Below are positions 36,925 through 46,139 of a stretch of 64,000 nt of DNA, piece after piece. The notes under the pieces are model-generated. The model had not been told where the DNA came from and ran no database searches. It worked only from the letters and a program-made list of their open reading frames with translations. The stretch's first letter is position 1. Each line of letters opens with the position of its first letter. Origin of the DNA: JAJFUI01 sp963754135 (lineage in GTDB: Bacteria > Planctomycetota > Planctomycetia > Pirellulales > Thermoguttaceae); NCBI GenBank assembly GCA_963754135.1, contig CAVWEY010000004.1, positions 1 through 64,000 on the forward strand. Direction: 5' to 3'. Both the position numbers and the translations under genes were made by a program.

Positions 36925-37933
36925 GTGCGTCCCAAGATGACCAGCCAGTGGTTCGCCGTTGACCGTCTCGGTCTCGGCAAACAAGCCGAGGAATACAGCA
37001 AAGGCCGACTCGTCGGGGAGTTGGTCCAAAACGCCCTTGACATGGCATCATGCGGCAGCGGCTTAGGAAGACGGTCCTGAGCGTTACGACCCGCTCCCTG
37101 GCGAAGTGCCGAGCCTTTACGAGATGGGCCTGCCAATCGTCGAGACGGGTGACAAGTGGCATGTAAGCGTCGGTCAGAAAGTCCCCTTGAACCGTGACCG
37201 CAACAACGTGAAGCCCTCCTACCTGAGGACCGTGCGGAGAATCGTGCTCAACGAGATGTGTGACCGCCTCCAGCAGGAAGATGCCAACGACGTGTGGGTG
37301 CGTCAAGGAAGCTCCGAACCCGACTGCTCGCCAGAGGCCATCAAGAGAGTTCTCGATCTGCGCTTCGGGGAGAATCGGGCGGCGTATGATCCGACCGACC
37401 CAGAGGCCAACAAAGCCTGGGTGGCCAAGGGCGGCACCCTGGTGTATGGCTCCATGCTGAACCGGCAGGAGTGGAAGAAGGCCAAGGAGGTCGGAGCGAT
37501 CCAGCCCGCCGGTCAGTTATGCCCCACTGCCAAACCGTACAGCCTCGACCCCAATGCCAAGAGCGTCACGATCATTCCCGAGAGCAAGTGGAGTAAAGGC
37601 ATGAAGAACATTGCGGCCTATACGATGTTCTTGGGCCAGGAATTGCTGGGAGTGCCGATTACGGTCTCCGTTGTCCGCACGGCCAACAACTTCGGTGCCT
37701 GCTACGGCTTCGGGCGACTGGACTTCAACCTCTTGCGGCTCGGTCGAAGGTGGTTCGACCAAGGGAGTACCGAGGAGGTGGACCGGCTGTTGATTCACGA
37801 ATTTGGGCATCACTTTTCGAGCGACCACCTTTCCGAGAAGTACCACGACGCCCTGTGTCAGTTGGGGGCCGGGCTGAAGAAGTTGGCCCTGGAAAAGCCC
37901 GAGAGGCTCGCCCAATTCTTGGGGGACCGTTAG
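36925..37933 (+). pseudogene. Hsp90-like ATPase/metallopeptidase protein with large internal deletion
   Basis: The first 50 codons from GTG 36925 (CAGGAG eight bases before) read QWFAVDRLGLGKQAEEYSK and GRLVGELVQNALD, the first helix of a GHKL/Hsp90-like ATPase with its ExxxNAxD box. The frame then stops at 37080. A shifted frame without an independent start resumes with YDPLPGEVPSLYEMGLPIV and QKVPLNRDRNN, then a C-terminal zincin-like part with LLIHEFGHHFSSDHL (HExxH). The missing ATPase middle is judged from my memory of the family, where about 170 residues would be expected. The C-terminal part could be expressed from an internal ATG but would lack ATP binding. Confidence 0.62.
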
Positions 37934-37949
37934 CCTTGGCAACAATGGC

Positions 37950-38042
37950 GAGTACAGATGCAGGCTCGCTGCTGCGGGTCGGCACAAAGCACCGATCTGC
38001 CATTCGCTGAAGGTCTCGCATTCTCCCCCTGGGATCGGCCAT
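37950..38042 (-). pseudogene. Fragment of MADPRxRMRD-type gene
   Basis: From ATG 38042 the minus strand reads MADPRGRMRDLQRMADR and a few more residues similar to the gene at 36356-36580, then similarity ends about 30 codons in. It is a partial second copy in the same orientation, overlapping the end of the preceding plus-strand frame only slightly. Confidence 0.55.
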
Positions 38043-38114
38043 TGCACCTACCGTGGCGGTGGTGTCCTTCCAAGAGACATTCTTCAGCAATTCCCGGCGA
38101 TCAAGAAAGCCCGT

Positions 38115-38496
38115 GAAAATGGGGGGTGCTGCTGAGGCGTTTTCGTAAACCCGGCCGGTGGACAAACGACCTCCACCTAAGGGCTGGAATCGGCGATCAT
38201 GGCCGGGCGAGGAGCGAGTCCGTCCCTTCAGGCGAAAGGAATCGCCATGGTCCTCCCCCCGCCTTCCCGGTGCCAGGAAGGCGGGCAGATTCCCAGCGAC
38301 ACGCAGACGCGGGAAATCCTTGATCCCTTGGACCCCGCACACCTGCGGCCTGCCTTTGGCGACGTGTTTCGCCAGTTGCAGCGTGGCAAAGCCTTGGAAC
38401 CCTTTGAGTTCTACAACAGGTGCTACCTGCTGTCGTTGGATGGCACCGGATACTTTTCCTCGCAGCAGATTCACTGTCCCTCGTGCCAAGTGAAGG
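38115..38496 (+). pseudogene. ISNCY-type transposase N-terminal remnant
   Basis: The plus strand carries pieces of an N-terminal transposase domain: LLRRFRKPG near 38126, then in another frame SDTQTREILDPLDPAHLRPAF, QLQRGKALEPFEF and YLLSLDGTGYFSSQQIHC with PSC. The DGTGYFSS and HCxxC marks are typical, from memory, of a DDE family filed under ISNCY. It joins directly, in frame, to the truncated glycerol kinase near 38496. The rest of the transposase is missing. Confidence 0.65.
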
Positions 38497-39827
38497 GCGT
38501 GGCCCAGCGGGCGATGGCCGCCACGGGGCTCGTGGCCGCGGACATCGCCGCCCTCGGCGTCACCAACCAGCGCGAAACGACCATCCTCTGGAACCGCCAC
38601 ACCGGCCGGCCGGTCGCCAACGCCGTGGTCTGGCAGAGCCGCGTAAGCGCCCCGGTCTGCCAACGGCTGAAGGCCGAAGGCTGCGAGCCTATCTTCCGCG
38701 CGAAGGCCGGCCTGCTCTTGGACCCGTATTTCTCCGGCACGAAGATCAAGCACCTGCTGGACTCGCGCGACGGACTCCGCCGGCAGGCCGCCCAAGGCGA
38801 AATCCTCTTCGGCACCGTCGATTCGTGGCTCATCTGGCGACTGAGCGGCGGCCGGCTGCACGTCACCGACCCCAGCAACGCCAGCCGCACGCTGCTCTGG
38901 AACATCCACACGCTCGATTGGGACGACGAGCTGCTCAAGCTCCTCGACGTCCCCCGCGCCATGCTGCCCGAGGTCCGTTCGTCCAGCGAAATCTACGGCC
39001 AGACCGCCGACCAGTGGTTCGGCGGGCCGGTGGCGATTGCGAGCGACGCCGGCGACCAGCAGGCCGCCACCTTCGGCCAGGCGTGCTTCACCCCCGGCGC
39101 CGCGAAGAACACCTACGGCACCGGCTGCTTCCTGCTGATGAACACCGGCCGGACGCCCGTCCCTTCGCAAAACAACCTCTTGACGACGGTTGGCTGGAAA
39201 CTTGGCGGGCAGGTAACGTACTGCCTCGAAGGGTCGGTCTTTGTCGCCGGGGCGGCCGTGCAGTGGCTCCGCGATGGGCTGGGCATTATCAAGTCCTCGG
39301 CCGACGTCGAGCGGCTGGCCGCCAGCGTGCCCGATTCCGGCGGGGTCTATTTCGTGCCGGCGTTGGTGGGCCTGGGGGCGCCGCACTGGGACCCCTACGC
39401 CCGCGGCACGATCCTCGGCATCACCCGCGGCACGACCGCCGCCCACCTCGCCCGCGCCATCGTCGAGGCCATCGCCTATCAGACGTGCGACGTGTTGCGG
39501 GCGATGGAGAAGGATGCCGGCATCGAGTTGATGGAACTCAAGGTGGACGGCCGCGCCGCCACCAACGACCGGTTGATGCAGTTTCAGGCGGACCTGCTGG
39601 GCGTGCGGGTGCGGCGGCCGGTCGTGGCCGAGACGACCGCGCTGGGTGCGGCCTATCTGGCGGGGCTGGCGGTCGGCTACTGGCGCGACACGGCGGAGGT
39701 CGCCCGAAACTGGGCGCTCGATCGCGAGTTCACGCCTCTCATGCCGCCGCCCGACCGCGCCCGTCTCTACGCCCGCTGGCAGCAGGCCGTCGGGCGCTCC
39801 CGCGGTTGGGCGAGGGATGCGGATTAG
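38497..39827 (+). pseudogene. glpK: Glycerol kinase lacking its N-terminus
   Basis: About 443 residues remain of a 500-aa FGGY-family kinase. Present: GVTNQRETTILWNRHTGRP, DPYFSGTKIKHLLD, LFGTVDSWLIWRLSGG, NTYGTGCFLLMNTG and GLGAPHWDPYARG. Missing: the first 70 or so residues, including the DQGTTSSR nucleotide loop. The DGG motif is altered (VDGRAATN). The remaining frame is fused upstream to a transposase remnant in one open frame of about 542 codons. Without the N-terminal nucleotide-binding lobe it should be inactive. Confidence 0.87.
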
Positions 39828-39840
39828 TCCCGCCGAAGGC

Positions 39841-39938
39841 AAACGGGACAGATCAAATTATCGCCTTGGTAGCCCGCAACGAACGGCTTGCGTCGCGCCG
39901 AGCCCAAGCGATCCAATAATTAGCCCTCTCCCGTTTAT
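39841..39938. repeat. MITE-like repeat, copy A
   Basis: AAACGGGACAGATC at the left faces CTCTCCCGTTTA at the right, with TATCGCCTT, ACGAACGGCTTGCGT and CCAATAATT between. It is similar to the better preserved element at 43879-43980. Confidence 0.72.
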
Positions 39939-39992
39939 TTTCCTTTACTTTCCGTTCCTCTTCCCGTTTACTTTCCCGCTAAACGCACCATT

Positions 39993-40782
39993 TTAGCGGA
40001 CGTCAGCGAATATCGCGCTCAGGTCCCGCGGCGTTATGGTGGGGTCCGAGTAGACGTTGAGCAGCTTCAGCAGGGCATGACCGTCGACTAGCTGCAACGT
40101 GATTCCACGCTCCAAAGGAGCGGCAGCCGCCCCCTTCGCAGGAGCCGAAAACGTGCTGGAAGTCACAAGATGTGCGGCTCGCTGCGGCTGTCCGTATGGT
40201 AACGCCGAGAAGACGATCAACCGCAAAGATGCCAACCCGCCGACCCGTTGAATACCTCTTGCATTCGACGATGCACGTTTCGCCGGTTACATGCCTAAGG
40301 CAATACAGGTCAACCCCGCCATCTCTTGTTTCAGGTGTCAAAACGACCTCCCATCCCATCTCTCGATACACGTGTGCGACCACCTCCTCGAAACGTTGTG
40401 GTGAAACGCTGTAAACATCGGAAAACCGCCGAGCGAGATGAGAACATATTTCAGGAATAGCGAGTTGCGAATCGTTAATGTCGAAATGTCGCAGAACTGC
40501 GTTCAACGTGCGGTAAGGCCCGGTAATGTAACTAGCGTAGTTGATCCACCAACCGCACCGAGAGCATGTGGATCGGCGACAGCCTCCATGCGCGTAACCC
40601 GGGTGGTCGCGTGGAACGCCGTACGACGTGCGCCAGTGGCTTAGCAACTCTGAATCCATAGCTTGGTCGTTCGGATCATCAATATCGTGCGCCGTCGTCT
40701 CCGCAAAGCAGTAGCGACACAGCCCGCGCATATTGTGTGTTGGCGGCTCGCCTTCTCGCCAAACGAATACAGGCGTGTTCAT
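39993..40782 (-). pseudogene. Mrr-like restriction endonuclease, one frameshift
   Basis: About 262 aa. The N-terminal part has zinc-ribbon-like Cys (LCRYCF and CSRCGWW). The nuclease core reads FEEVVAHVYREMGWEVVL, TRDGGVDLYCL and ETCIVECKRYSTGR, a PD-(D/E)XK site (D and ECK). Near 40170 one base is lost, and the other frame continues LVTSSTFSAPAKGAAA and ITLQLVDGHALLKLLN to 39993, the Mrr-type C-terminus. Such proteins cut modified foreign DNA. Lower GC than the core genes supports an acquired origin. Confidence 0.75.
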
Positions 40783-40968
40783 AGAGTGCCTTTGAGGAGT
40801 TGAAACGGGGATGCAGCTAGTTTTGGCAAACTGCGACGCGGCGACGAACTGCGTCCCCTTTTCGACCTCCTTCTTTCGATGTCACCTTCCGACGCTGGAA
40901 GTGGTTCGTGACAGTTGTCCTAGCCGGAAGACCCAGGAGAACCTCGCTGCCATGGTTCGATCTCGGGG
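40783..40968. other. Intergenic, no gene recognised
   Basis: Short spacer between the end of the interrupted endonuclease gene and the Mrr-like gene. It probably holds the latter's promoter on the minus strand, which is not recognised. Confidence 0.4.
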
Positions 40969-41104
40969 TCATCGTAAGGAGAACTCCGCGATTATCGCCG
41001 GTCGACTTGCAAGCACGCGCTCCAAATGACTTTCAGGCCACATTTCAATTCGAAGCGCACTATCTGATTGGTTGTGTCTCTCGACGAGCGCAACTGCATC
41101 AGAC

Positions 41105-42782
41105 GCTATGCCGTTGCGCTTTTTTCGGTGAATCGTTGTGAAACGCCTTGGTTTCTCGGTATTTGAGGGCGGTTGTGCGATGTTTGCCTTATGCGACCTG
41201 GCAAGGAGTCTGACGACGCAGTTCGCGGAGCAGGCGACACCGCCCGCCAACGGTACGCAGACGATGCTCGATCCACGCGACGTTCCATCGCTGGCAGAGC
41301 GATTCGAGCATCCGCAATCGGTCCGTCGCACGGGCCTGTACCCAGTCGGCTCCGATCTTCACGCCCTCCCGCTGCATATCGCGCAGCCGTTGCTGCTCCA
41401 GCAACAACAACCCCATCAGCAGCATGTCCAGGTAACGCTCCACCGCCTCGAACTTCATCAGCACATAACACTCGAACTGCATCCGACTCTTCAATTCCCG
41501 GAAGAACAGTTCCACCTGCCAGCGGACTTCGTACCACTCGATCACCTGCCGGGCGGTCGCCGTCAGATCGGTGCAAGCCAGCACCTTGCGGTGCCAACGC
41601 GCCGGCTTGCGACTGTCTTCGCGGCGATACGAAACTGGGGCGCGATGGTAGGCCCACCACTCGGCCGACTGGCCCGGCGAGAGTTGCACCTTCGGATTCT
41701 CCTTGTACGACGCCACGATCAGACAGTCGCCCAGCTTGGAGACCGTCGCTTGGCGCGCCGCGACGGCGTACCGCCGCTTCGTTTTCTTGACTCGCAAGTT
41801 GTCGGCGTGTCGCCGACGGGCGAAGACGTGGTTTTCGTTGTCCACCGCGAGGTCGAGCAGGGCAAACTCCTTCCGTGTCCAGCGCCGCGTCCAGGCCACC
41901 ACGGGGTCGCCCGAGACCAACGCCGCGTCCTGGTCTGGTGTGCGGGCCAGCACCCGATTCGGATCGAGCGGAAAGACCGCGTGAAAATGGCGTTTTCGGC
42001 ACGCTTTGTGGATCGCGCCGGCATCGAAGGCGCTGTCGAAGGTCACGATCACGTCCACGTCGTCGGGCACGCGCAGTTCGCGGATCATAGCCGCCGCCAG
42101 GTCGATCGTCGTCCGAAAGCGCCGCTTGTGTTTGCGGCAGTAATCCGCCGTGTAGTAGCTCTTCCGCGGCACAGGCAGCCGCGCGCCGCGGTCGGTCAGC
42201 ACCAGCCCCATCAGAAAGGCGTGCTGGCGGGTGTTCTTCCGCGGGATTCCGCCGCTTCGACATGAGGATCAAGTTTTCCATCTGCTCCGACATCGTGGCA
42301 TGGTAGGTTGTGTCGATGGCCACGATCCATTGCCGCCGCTTGCCTTTCGCCTGTCGTCGCTCCCAGGCATCCACGTTGTCCAAGAGCCGGTCGTACAGGT
42401 CCACACACCAATCCCGCGTTCGCCATTGGGGGTTGGTCAGCCGGCGAGAGATCGTGGCCGCGTGACAGCGACCGCCCAGGACCTCGCCCGCGATCGTCTT
42501 GAGGCAGCGTCGATGAGGAGCCAGGAGGAAGGCCAGCACCATCGGAGCCAAGGCGCGTTGGATGGGCCGGGAGCACTTCGCCGTGGTTTTGGAAAAGAAC
42601 GACTTGACCTCCCGAGGTATGCCCAATACGATCATGGCAGACTCCTTTCCTGGATGCGGACGGCGATCCTGCCGCCCGGTTTGTTGTGGACTCATCCAGG
42701 ATACGGAGTCTTTTTGTTCGTCCCAACATCATTTACGCCACGCTAGCATTGCTTTCACAACGAAAAAGCGCAACGGCATAGC
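41105..42782 (-). mobile_element. IS4-like insertion sequence with 22-bp inverted repeats and 7-bp target duplication
   Basis: 1678 bp. GCTATGCCGTTGCGCTTTTT and two more bases at 41105-41126 are a perfect inverted complement of 42761-42782. ATCAGAC occurs directly at 41098-41104 and again at 42783-42789. The element carries one transposase gene on the minus strand and interrupts an endonuclease gene. Confidence 0.93.
41189..42635 (-). pseudogene. IS4-like transposase, one frameshift
   Basis: About 482 aa from ATG 42635 (AAAGGAG upstream). First part MIVLGIPREVKSFFSKTTAK, RQWIVAIDTTYHATMSEQME (first Asp region). An extra C in CCC near 42243 shifts the frame, and the catalytic middle continues in another frame as NTRQHAFLMGLVLTDRGARL, VIVTFDSAFDAG (second Asp) and WYEVRWQVELFFRELKSRM (Glu in the YREK-type helix). 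It ends at 41189. Probably inactive unless the extra C is a sequence error. Confidence 0.87.
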
Positions 42783-43878
42783 ATCAGACGTGAACCGTCC
42801 AGAAGTGGCAATTACACACGCGTCTACCCGGGGTGGTTCCCACAACTTCATTTGCTCGCGTAGAACGGAGATCTCTGTCGGGCCAACGCTCCTGCTTTTC
42901 CAGTGCTTGCATTGAATGATCACTCGCTGTCTGACTGTGTTGCCGAGAGGATCGGAATGCACACGAAGTACAGATAAATCTCTACCACGATCCTGCGCAT
43001 TCGTTTTCGTCAGCCATTGTGGATTGTCATACTCAGCCTCGGAAGATATTAGGGCAAATATGAGTCGCTCGAAATCTTCATCCGATAGGTGATCCCACTG
43101 CAACCTTGTGGCAACCGGACCCCTCGGCTGCTTGCTAACAAGCGTCCCAAGGTCTTCAACGTCAACAGGAACCGGCTCCTTCTCACCATAGAGAGACTTT
43201 CGCAGTCCAGCCTTGACGCTCGGCCAATCATGCTCGATGATGTCGTGCAAATCGCCATGCATTCCGAAGTTCATGTGACGAAGTAAGTACAACCACCTTG
43301 CAGGTTGTGAAACACTGCTCCCTAGCAACGTATCAATCTGATTCACGTTGCTCTTCAGGTCATCGAGATCCGGGGGGATTGCGAACTCAGCGGGCTCCGA
43401 CTCCTTGTCAAACTCTTTTGACAGTTCCCGCAGGTTCGCATCGATGGAATCTATTAGGTCTGTAAGTGAATCGCGGACCAGTTCGCGCCTCTTCTGATTG
43501 AACCTATGCCGATACTCCCTAAGCTCCCGAGACGGCTTGCGAATCTCTCGTTCTAGCGAGACGGTGCATTCGACTTCGTTACCTCCCGAGCGTCCAGCCG
43601 GTTCTGAGCGATTTCGTCGAGATCCATGATCGCAACCTCCGGTTTCCACCCATTGATTGCTGGCAGAGATTCCAGCAGGGTACGAAAACTCCTGCAATTG
43701 CTTTCGTATTCTGGATTGTCGCCGACGAACACGATGCCTTCCGGGATCGCAGCCTCGATCTCCGCCAAAACCCTTTCCAGTTTGACGAGGTTGGCTTCAG
43801 TCGCCTCAAAGTGTCGCAAGGCAGCATTAAGCGGACTGTCACTCATTCGTGTACGCTCCGCGTTGAAGAACGGGAAAG

Positions 43879-43980
43879 TAAACGGGACAGGTCGAAATAT
43901 CGCCTTGACGGCCTGCGACGAACGGCTTGCGTGACACGGACCGCGGCGAGGGAATCCAATAATTGGACCTGTCCCGTTTA
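43879..43980. repeat. MITE-like repeat, copy B
   Basis: TAAACGGGACAGGTC at the left and GACCTGTCCCGTTTA at the right are perfect 15-bp terminal inverted repeats of a 102-bp element. Inner blocks TATCGCCTT, ACGAACGGCTTGCGT and CCAATAATT match copy A at 39841. It lies between two minus-strand genes. Confidence 0.85.
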
Positions 43981-44006
43981 CTTCCCTTCTTTCCCCAGCT
44001 CCCACC

Positions 44007-44418
44007 CTAGGGCTTCGGGTACCACGCTGACCATACGAAGCAGAAGATAAAGGCGTACGCCGCCGCGACGGCACTCACCTTTGCCGCAAACAAAACAATC
44101 GACGGCCAGTTCAGCCAGGCTGGTGCTGCAACGTTGACGTCTCTGTCGACGCCAGCACGAAACAGACGCAACTCGTGGCATTCTGTGAAAACACCCCCAG
44201 ACCACCGTGCCGTAGGTGTAGTGCAACAGGTCCGTAGCCAAACCGGCGATCAGCAGGATAACGGGCAGCAACAGCCCCGCGGGGACGTTGGGGATCGGCT
44301 TAACATCGGTTCTGAAAAGCCAAACCAACGCAATCCCCGCAAACGCTAACTGCCGGTTTATGTCACTGAGCTTCCCAGAAAAGTGCTGGTAAACCGTTAG
44401 CCATTCGCTGAGTTTCAT
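44007..44418 (-). pseudogene. Small membrane protein, hypothetical, one frameshift
   Basis: About 136 aa from ATG 44418. Starts MKLSEWLTVYQHFSGKLSDI, then two helices (RQLAFAGIALVWLF and AGLLLPVILLIAGLATDLL) and GTVVWG. An extra G in GGGG near 44204 breaks the frame, and the other frame continues ECHELRLFRAGVDRDVNV, then LFAAKVSAVAAAYAFIFCFV and stops at 44007. Function unknown. It lies just before the endonuclease gene and may have been co-transcribed with it. Confidence 0.62.
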
Positions 44419-44441
44419 AGCCACCCCTTCGGTTTGATAAC

Positions 44442-44597
44442 TCACCGACGCCACGGACCGCTGCTAGATGTCGGTGGGCTCCCGTTCGCGGCCTTCTTCC
44501 GGGCCACCTTTCGCTTTGCCTTCTTGGCTGGCTTCTTCTTAGCAACTCTCTTGGCTCGCTTCGTCGCGGCCTTCTTGGTTGCTTTTCTCCTCACCAT
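44442..44597 (-). CDS. Lys/Ala-rich histone-H1-like small protein
   Basis: 51 aa from ATG 44597, nearly all Lys, Arg and Ala (VRRKATKKAATKRAKRVAKK, KPAKKAKRKVARKKAA) then SSSGPWRR. Composition matches small DNA-binding histone-H1-like proteins. It could compact DNA or RNA. Confidence 0.6.
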   Translation of the reverse strand: MVRRKATKKAATKRAKRVAKKKPAKKAKRKVARKKAANGSPPTSSSGPWRR

Positions 44598-44846
44598 AAC
44601 ATGACCCTCCGCTGAAATGACCGATTTGCCACTCTGCCGCATCACAACGATATGCCGGGATACGCCAGGGACACAATTCCAGTTTTGGTACTACACGAAG
44701 TCTTGGCGGCCGAGCGCGAGGACGCCGCTGCCGGCGTGCCCAGCGGTGTTTGCCAGTCGCGTAAGGCAGCCGGCCGGCTCGCAACGAACTGTAGACGCCC
44801 CCATTATCCCCCCGAGTGCCCTGCCGGACAAGCCAGCAGCGGCAGT
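44598..44846. other. Flank before IS1595 copy 2, no gene recognised
   Basis: About 250 bp with no credible gene. The minus-strand frame that crosses the IS (GSFRQLPLLACPAGH after rejoining) ends here. Confidence 0.35.
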
Positions 44847-44855
44847 TGACGGAAG
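44847..44855. repeat. Target-site duplication of IS1595 copy 2
   Basis: TGACGGAAG at 44847-44855 recurs directly at 45879-45887, immediately outside the 24-bp inverted repeats. It is nine bases long, or eight plus one shared base; the family norm is 8. Confidence 0.85.
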
Positions 44856-45878
44856 CAGGGTTATTCAATTGACTCCACCACCCCCAATATCTTGTAGTCA
44901 GAAGGGCTCGGCGGCCTCGGTGACAATAGTACGATAGGGGACCGGTTCAACCTGCATCGCTTGTTCGAGCAACCGATAGAAGAGCAAGCCACGGGATCGC
45001 GAGGTGCGTCGGTTAAAACGGAAGGTAAATTCGTCGAGATAGTAGTCCAGGTAGTTTGGACGAACTGCGCCTTGATGGGTGCCTAGTAGCCAGCGTTTCA
45101 GGAGGGAGGCGACCCTGTGAATCCGCGGAAGCAATTCCGTGGCCGCGTCTTTCCCACGACCGGTCAGAACTGTCACCTCATGCACATAGCCAATACCGTC
45201 TAATCCGGTGTATGACGCGTTTCCATCCGTGTGGACCGTGCTGCCAGTCGCAACCGAAGCTTGGATGAAGCGATGCAAGGAAATCCGTGACGCGGTGACA
45301 ATCCGTGCCATACGGATACGCCCGATCCCAGCCCCATCCTCTTCCGCGGCAATCACTACCATTGCCTTGTCCAGACTACGACTGCCCGTCCGTTTGCCTT
45401 CCCCCCCTACGTAGGTCTCATCAACCTCCACTCGCCCGGCAAGGCGATCGCGGCCAGGGCGAACCATAGCACGTCGCAACTTATGCAACCACGTCCATGC
45501 AGTCACATAGCTGCCCAAGCCGAGAACTCGTTGGAGGTTCAGGGCGCTTGCCCCGTGCTTTTGACTGGTTACCTGCCAAATTGCCCGAAACCATAGACGC
45601 AAGGGTTTGTGCGTATCTTGGAAGATCGTTCCGGCGATCGCCGACGCCTGGCCGCGACAGCGTTTACAAATCAACCGACCACGTGTAGCCGGCCATCCGC
45701 CATGGTGCCCACAACGCGGGCATACAAAGCCATTGGGCCATCGCAACCGTGCCAGGTACGCCCGGCAGTCCTCTTCCGTGCGGAAACGATCCTCCAGATC
45801 GAGAATCGTCCGAGGATAGGTGTCGTCCATCCCCACATACTACCGGTTGTGGTAGGTGGAGTCAATTGAATAACCCTG
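44856..45878 (-). mobile_element. Complete IS1595-type insertion sequence, copy 2
   Basis: 1023 bp. Both ends begin CAGGGTTATTCAATTGACTC (24 bp identical in total, inverted) and are flanked by the direct repeat TGACGGAAG. It contains one 312-aa transposase gene. This is the reference copy for the fragment at 1-993. Confidence 0.95.
44898..45836 (-). CDS. IS1595-family (ISXO2-like) transposase, copy 2
   Basis: 312 aa, the same protein as at 31-969 with K for R in the zinc ribbon (CKRC). Intact frame with zinc-ribbon Cys (CPRCG, CKRC), the DETYVGGEGKR motif and FRFNRR. With both inverted repeats intact this copy could be mobile. Confidence 0.95.
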   Translation of the reverse strand: MGMDDTYPRTILDLEDRFRTEEDCRAYLARLRWPNGFVCPRCGHHGGWPATRGRLICKRCRGQASAIAGTIFQDTHKPLRLWFRAIWQVTSQKHGASALNLQRVLGLGSYVTAWTWLHKLRRAMVRPGRDRLAGRVEVDETYVGGEGKRTGSRSLDKAMVVIAAEEDGAGIGRIRMARIVTASRISLHRFIQASVATGSTVHTDGNASYTGLDGIGYVHEVTVLTGRGKDAATELLPRIHRVASLLKRWLLGTHQGAVRPNYLDYYLDEFTFRFNRRTSRSRGLLFYRLLEQAMQVEPVPYRTIVTEAAEPF

Positions 45879-45887
45879 TGACGGAAG

Positions 45888-46139
45888 GAACCCCGCAGCG
45901 ATTCCGGCGCCCGCTCCTGGTAGTCCTTCAACGGACTCACGGCTGGTTCTCCTGGTGAAAGCCGATGCGCCGCCGGGGCGGTTGCGGCCATGATCGCACC
46001 GTGCTCGGAAAAGGCGTAGGGCAGGTGACGCCGGCCGCCATGGGATGCGGATCTTGAGGTCACAATTTGTGACCTCAAGTTTGAGGCCGCATCTTGTGGC
46101 ACCACAAGGGGGGTGTCTAAGGTCACAAATTGTGACCTT
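45888..46139 (-). pseudogene. ORF6N-domain protein remnant
   Basis: The minus strand reads LRSQIVTSRSASHGGRRHLP and AFSEHGAIMAA, the core of an ORF6N DNA-binding domain often found in prophage and mobile genes. It begins without the usual FPEDF region and contains a second, partial copy of the RSQFVTLDTP stretch. The C-terminal continuation is cut by the IS at 44856-45878; rejoined across it the frame ends soon with GHSGG. Not functional. Confidence 0.55.
46048..46135. repeat. Two AGGTCACAA-TTGTGACCT palindromes in ORF6N remnant
   Basis: TTGAGGTCACAA, one T, then TTGTGACCTCAA near 46048-46073, and AAGGTCACAAATTGTGACCTT near 46115-46135. Each is nearly perfect. Read in the gene they are the codons for the SQxVT core motif, so the palindromes may be coding rather than operators. 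Confidence 0.55.

Larger units (their letters stand above)
40969..43846 (-). pseudogene. PD-(D/E)XK (Mrr-like) endonuclease gene split by an IS
   Basis: Read on the minus strand from ATG 43846: MSDSPLNAALRHFEATEANLV, then after a frame change near 43580 VECTVSLEREIRKPSREL, a helical region, and the nuclease site NAQDRGRDLSVLRV with RVIIQCKHWKSRS (D, QCK). The coding reaches TSGRFTSDA at 42783-42789, where the IS lies, and continues beyond 41104 as VALVERHNQSDSALRIEMW and AIIAEFSLR, stopping at 40969. With the IS and one TSD copy removed the two parts join in frame. About 410 residues in total. Function lost through the IS and the frameshift. Confidence 0.85.

Noticed and set aside
37725..39842. 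705-codon open frame on the minus strand over the glycerol kinase region
   Set aside because: Antisense to clear GlpK motifs; only the short MADPRGRMRD start near 38042 is worth noting.
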